NCBI RefSeq assembly: GCF_013377785.1
Contig: NZ_JABXWT010000007.1
Location: 1-64,000 of the forward strand
Direction: 5' to 3'
Source: Ruegeria haliotis
Lineage (GTDB): Bacteria > Pseudomonadota > Alphaproteobacteria > Rhodobacterales > Rhodobacteraceae
DNA: 64,000 nt
Within the stretch, counting starts at the first letter, position 1, and every line of letters starts with the position of its first letter. Of the stretch, positions 63,046-64,000 are shown in pieces. The notes below the pieces were generated by a model. The model had not been told where the DNA came from and made no database searches. It worked only from the letters and a program-made list of their open reading frames with translations. The position numbers and the translations under genes were made by a program.

Positions 63046-64000
63046 CAGACCCCACCCAAGACCATGTCGGCCTGACCGATACCTTCGCCTCGCGCCGCTA
63101 TTTCCGCAAATTCGAGGTGATCACCGTTCACCTCCTGCGCGTCGCCGCGACGATGGAGGCTGAGGGCGCGATCAGCAAGCAAGAGGTGCGGATCGTGTCG
63201 CGCTACCTCTCGGGGCTGCTCTACACCTTCCGCGCGCTGTCCATGAAATACCTGCTGGTCGGGCGTGATACTGGGCGGTTCTTTGGCAGCCTCGCCATGG
63301 ACAAGCGCGACAGCGGGTTTCCGGTGGCGGCCGAGTTGCTGACCATGGCCAATGATGCTCAACAGGCGCAGGTGCATCTGGCGAATATGCCGTCCGAGGA
63401 CGAGCTGAAAACCGATATGGTGCGGACGATTATAAGCGACCGCGAAATCCCGACCAAGCTGCAATTCGCACTGTCCCAAAGGCTCTATTACGAGGAATTG
63501 CTGAAAGGTCAGCTGTTTTGGGCCCGCAACGATCCCGAATGCCACTGGATCGGGAATGAGGGCGAACGGCGCAAGTTCATGATCCATTGGGCGGTCTATG
63601 ACAGCCAGATCAACCTGCCGGTCATCTACCTGATGCAGTTGGAGGATAGTGGCAAGATGGCTCTGCCCAAAGACCAACGCCGCTGGCCTGAGGTGCAGGC
63701 GCATCTGATGGCGCAGGCGCTGGGCGGGCTGAAATTGGTGACTATCGCCAAAGGCTTCGATCAGGATTTCGACGACCTGCACCCCAAACACCTGCGCCGC
63801 ATCCATGTGGGGCCGATGTATTCCACGGCTTTTACTGAACAATCCGGGCCTCTGCGGCAGGTGCTGGAAGATGCGAAGTCCCCTCAGGGACAGGATTGGG
63901 CACTGGCCTGGACCACCGAAGAGCTGCAAAGCGAAGAGGTCATCGAAGAACGCGCCGGGTGGTTTTCCTCCGTCGAGCGCGAGATTTTCGCACTGGACCC
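63042..64000 (+). CDS. Uncharacterised protein, cut by the window edge
   Basis: The frame opens at ATG 63042 and stays open to the last base (319 codons and part of a codon seen). Translation begins MTDPTQDHVGLTDTFASRRYFRKFEV and is soluble, rich in Arg, Gln and Trp, with no signal peptide. Segments such as FALSQRLYYEELLKGQLFWARND and RRIHVGPMYSTAFTEQSG are well formed but unfamiliar. Its start overlaps the membrane protein gene by four bases, so all three genes form one unit. The long opposing frame at 62973-63929 is its shadow. Confidence 0.75.
   Translation, partial: MTDPTQDHVGLTDTFASRRYFRKFEVITVHLLRVAATMEAEGAISKQEVRIVSRYLSGLLYTFRALSMKYLLVGRDTGRFFGSLAMDKRDSGFPVAAELLTMANDAQQAQVHLANMPSEDELKTDMVRTIISDREIPTKLQFALSQRLYYEELLKGQLFWARNDPECHWIGNEGERRKFMIHWAVYDSQINLPVIYLMQLEDSGKMALPKDQRRWPEVQAHLMAQALGGLKLVTIAKGFDQDFDDLHPKHLRRIHVGPMYSTAFTEQSGPLRQVLEDAKSPQGQDWALAWTTEELQSEEVIEERAGWFSSVEREIFALD

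Noticed and set aside
62973..63929. 318-codon minus-strand frame near the right edge
   Set aside because: The plus-strand frame from 63042 is coupled to its upstream gene and stays open to the window end, so the minus frame is its shadow.

Overview
The window looks like a chromosomal segment of a marine alphaproteobacterium of the Roseobacter group (Rhodobacterales). The grounds are moderate-high GC, the families present (GT14 glycosyltransferase with sulfotransferase, DUF3726/Ldh catabolic genes, saccharopine-type lysine catabolism, glcDEF), a Rhodobacteraceae-type intergenic repeat between glcD and glcE, and a tandem CCTCC-loop hairpin pair of the kind known as cuckoo RNAs in Rhodobacteraceae. 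I found no insertion sequence, transposase, integrase or CRISPR array. The only trace of a mobile element is a degenerate initiator-tRNA 3' end at the extreme left.

Layout. 1-580: tRNA-fMet remnant, a hairpin and a gene-poor stretch. 580-3110: a GNAT acetyltransferase and a class III nucleotide cyclase with TolB-like and TPR regions. 3247-9995: a tightly coupled minus-strand catabolic operon (aldehyde dehydrogenase, M19 dipeptidase, an unrecognised 562-aa protein, DUF3726 protein, Ldh-family reductase) with a divergent LysR regulator. 10063-16659: a complete periplasmic nitrate reductase operon napFDAGHBC behind an FNR-type site, ending in a small membrane protein. 16940-25013: the most unusual region. 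It holds a 1095-aa SAM-domain/cyclase/ATPase/TPR protein, a membrane protein shaped like a pentameric ligand-gated ion channel, and, converging on it, a 1196-aa protein joining a cyclic-nucleotide-binding-like fold, a phytochelatin-synthase domain plus a decayed copy, a glutaredoxin-like fold, a cysteine-decarboxylase flavoprotein, ankyrin repeats and a gamma-glutamylcyclotransferase. 25407-28028: saccharopine-dehydrogenase-like and aminoadipate-semialdehyde-dehydrogenase-like genes. 28068-30607: GT14 and sulfotransferase. 30814-33315: ilvD and a divergent XRE-cupin regulator sharing an inverted-repeat operator. 33355-35744: small membrane protein, mercaptopyruvate sulfurtransferase, aromatic aminotransferase. 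35816-37512: amtB-glnK. 37771-39969: class A penicillin-binding protein. 40017-48449: leuB, and leuC-(HdeD-like)-leuD, separated by a redox protein, a LysR/epimerase pair and two secreted or membrane proteins. 48713-51601: MscS channel, rsfS, rlmH, flavodoxin-like. 52780-56709: glcDEF glycolate oxidase. 56828-59104: two tandem trypsin-like proteases, a small heat-shock protein behind a sigma-32-type promoter, and the candidate cuckoo RNA. 59155-61283: GNAT and succinate-semialdehyde dehydrogenase. 61553-64000: an unrecognised three-gene operon cut by the window edge.

How the genes work together. Most of the window is housekeeping and carbon/nitrogen metabolism: branched-chain amino acid synthesis (ilvD, leuBCD), ammonium uptake with PII control, glycolate oxidation, lysine and amine catabolism, and nitrate respiration under anaerobic control. 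The strongest candidate for an undescribed system is the 16.9-25.0 kb block. The order of catalytic domains in the 1196-aa protein reads as a route from glutathione through gamma-glutamylcysteine and a decarboxylated thiol to free cysteamine plus 5-oxoproline. This is inference from domain order. The adjoining cyclase and channel-like protein suggest a signalling input but do not prove one.
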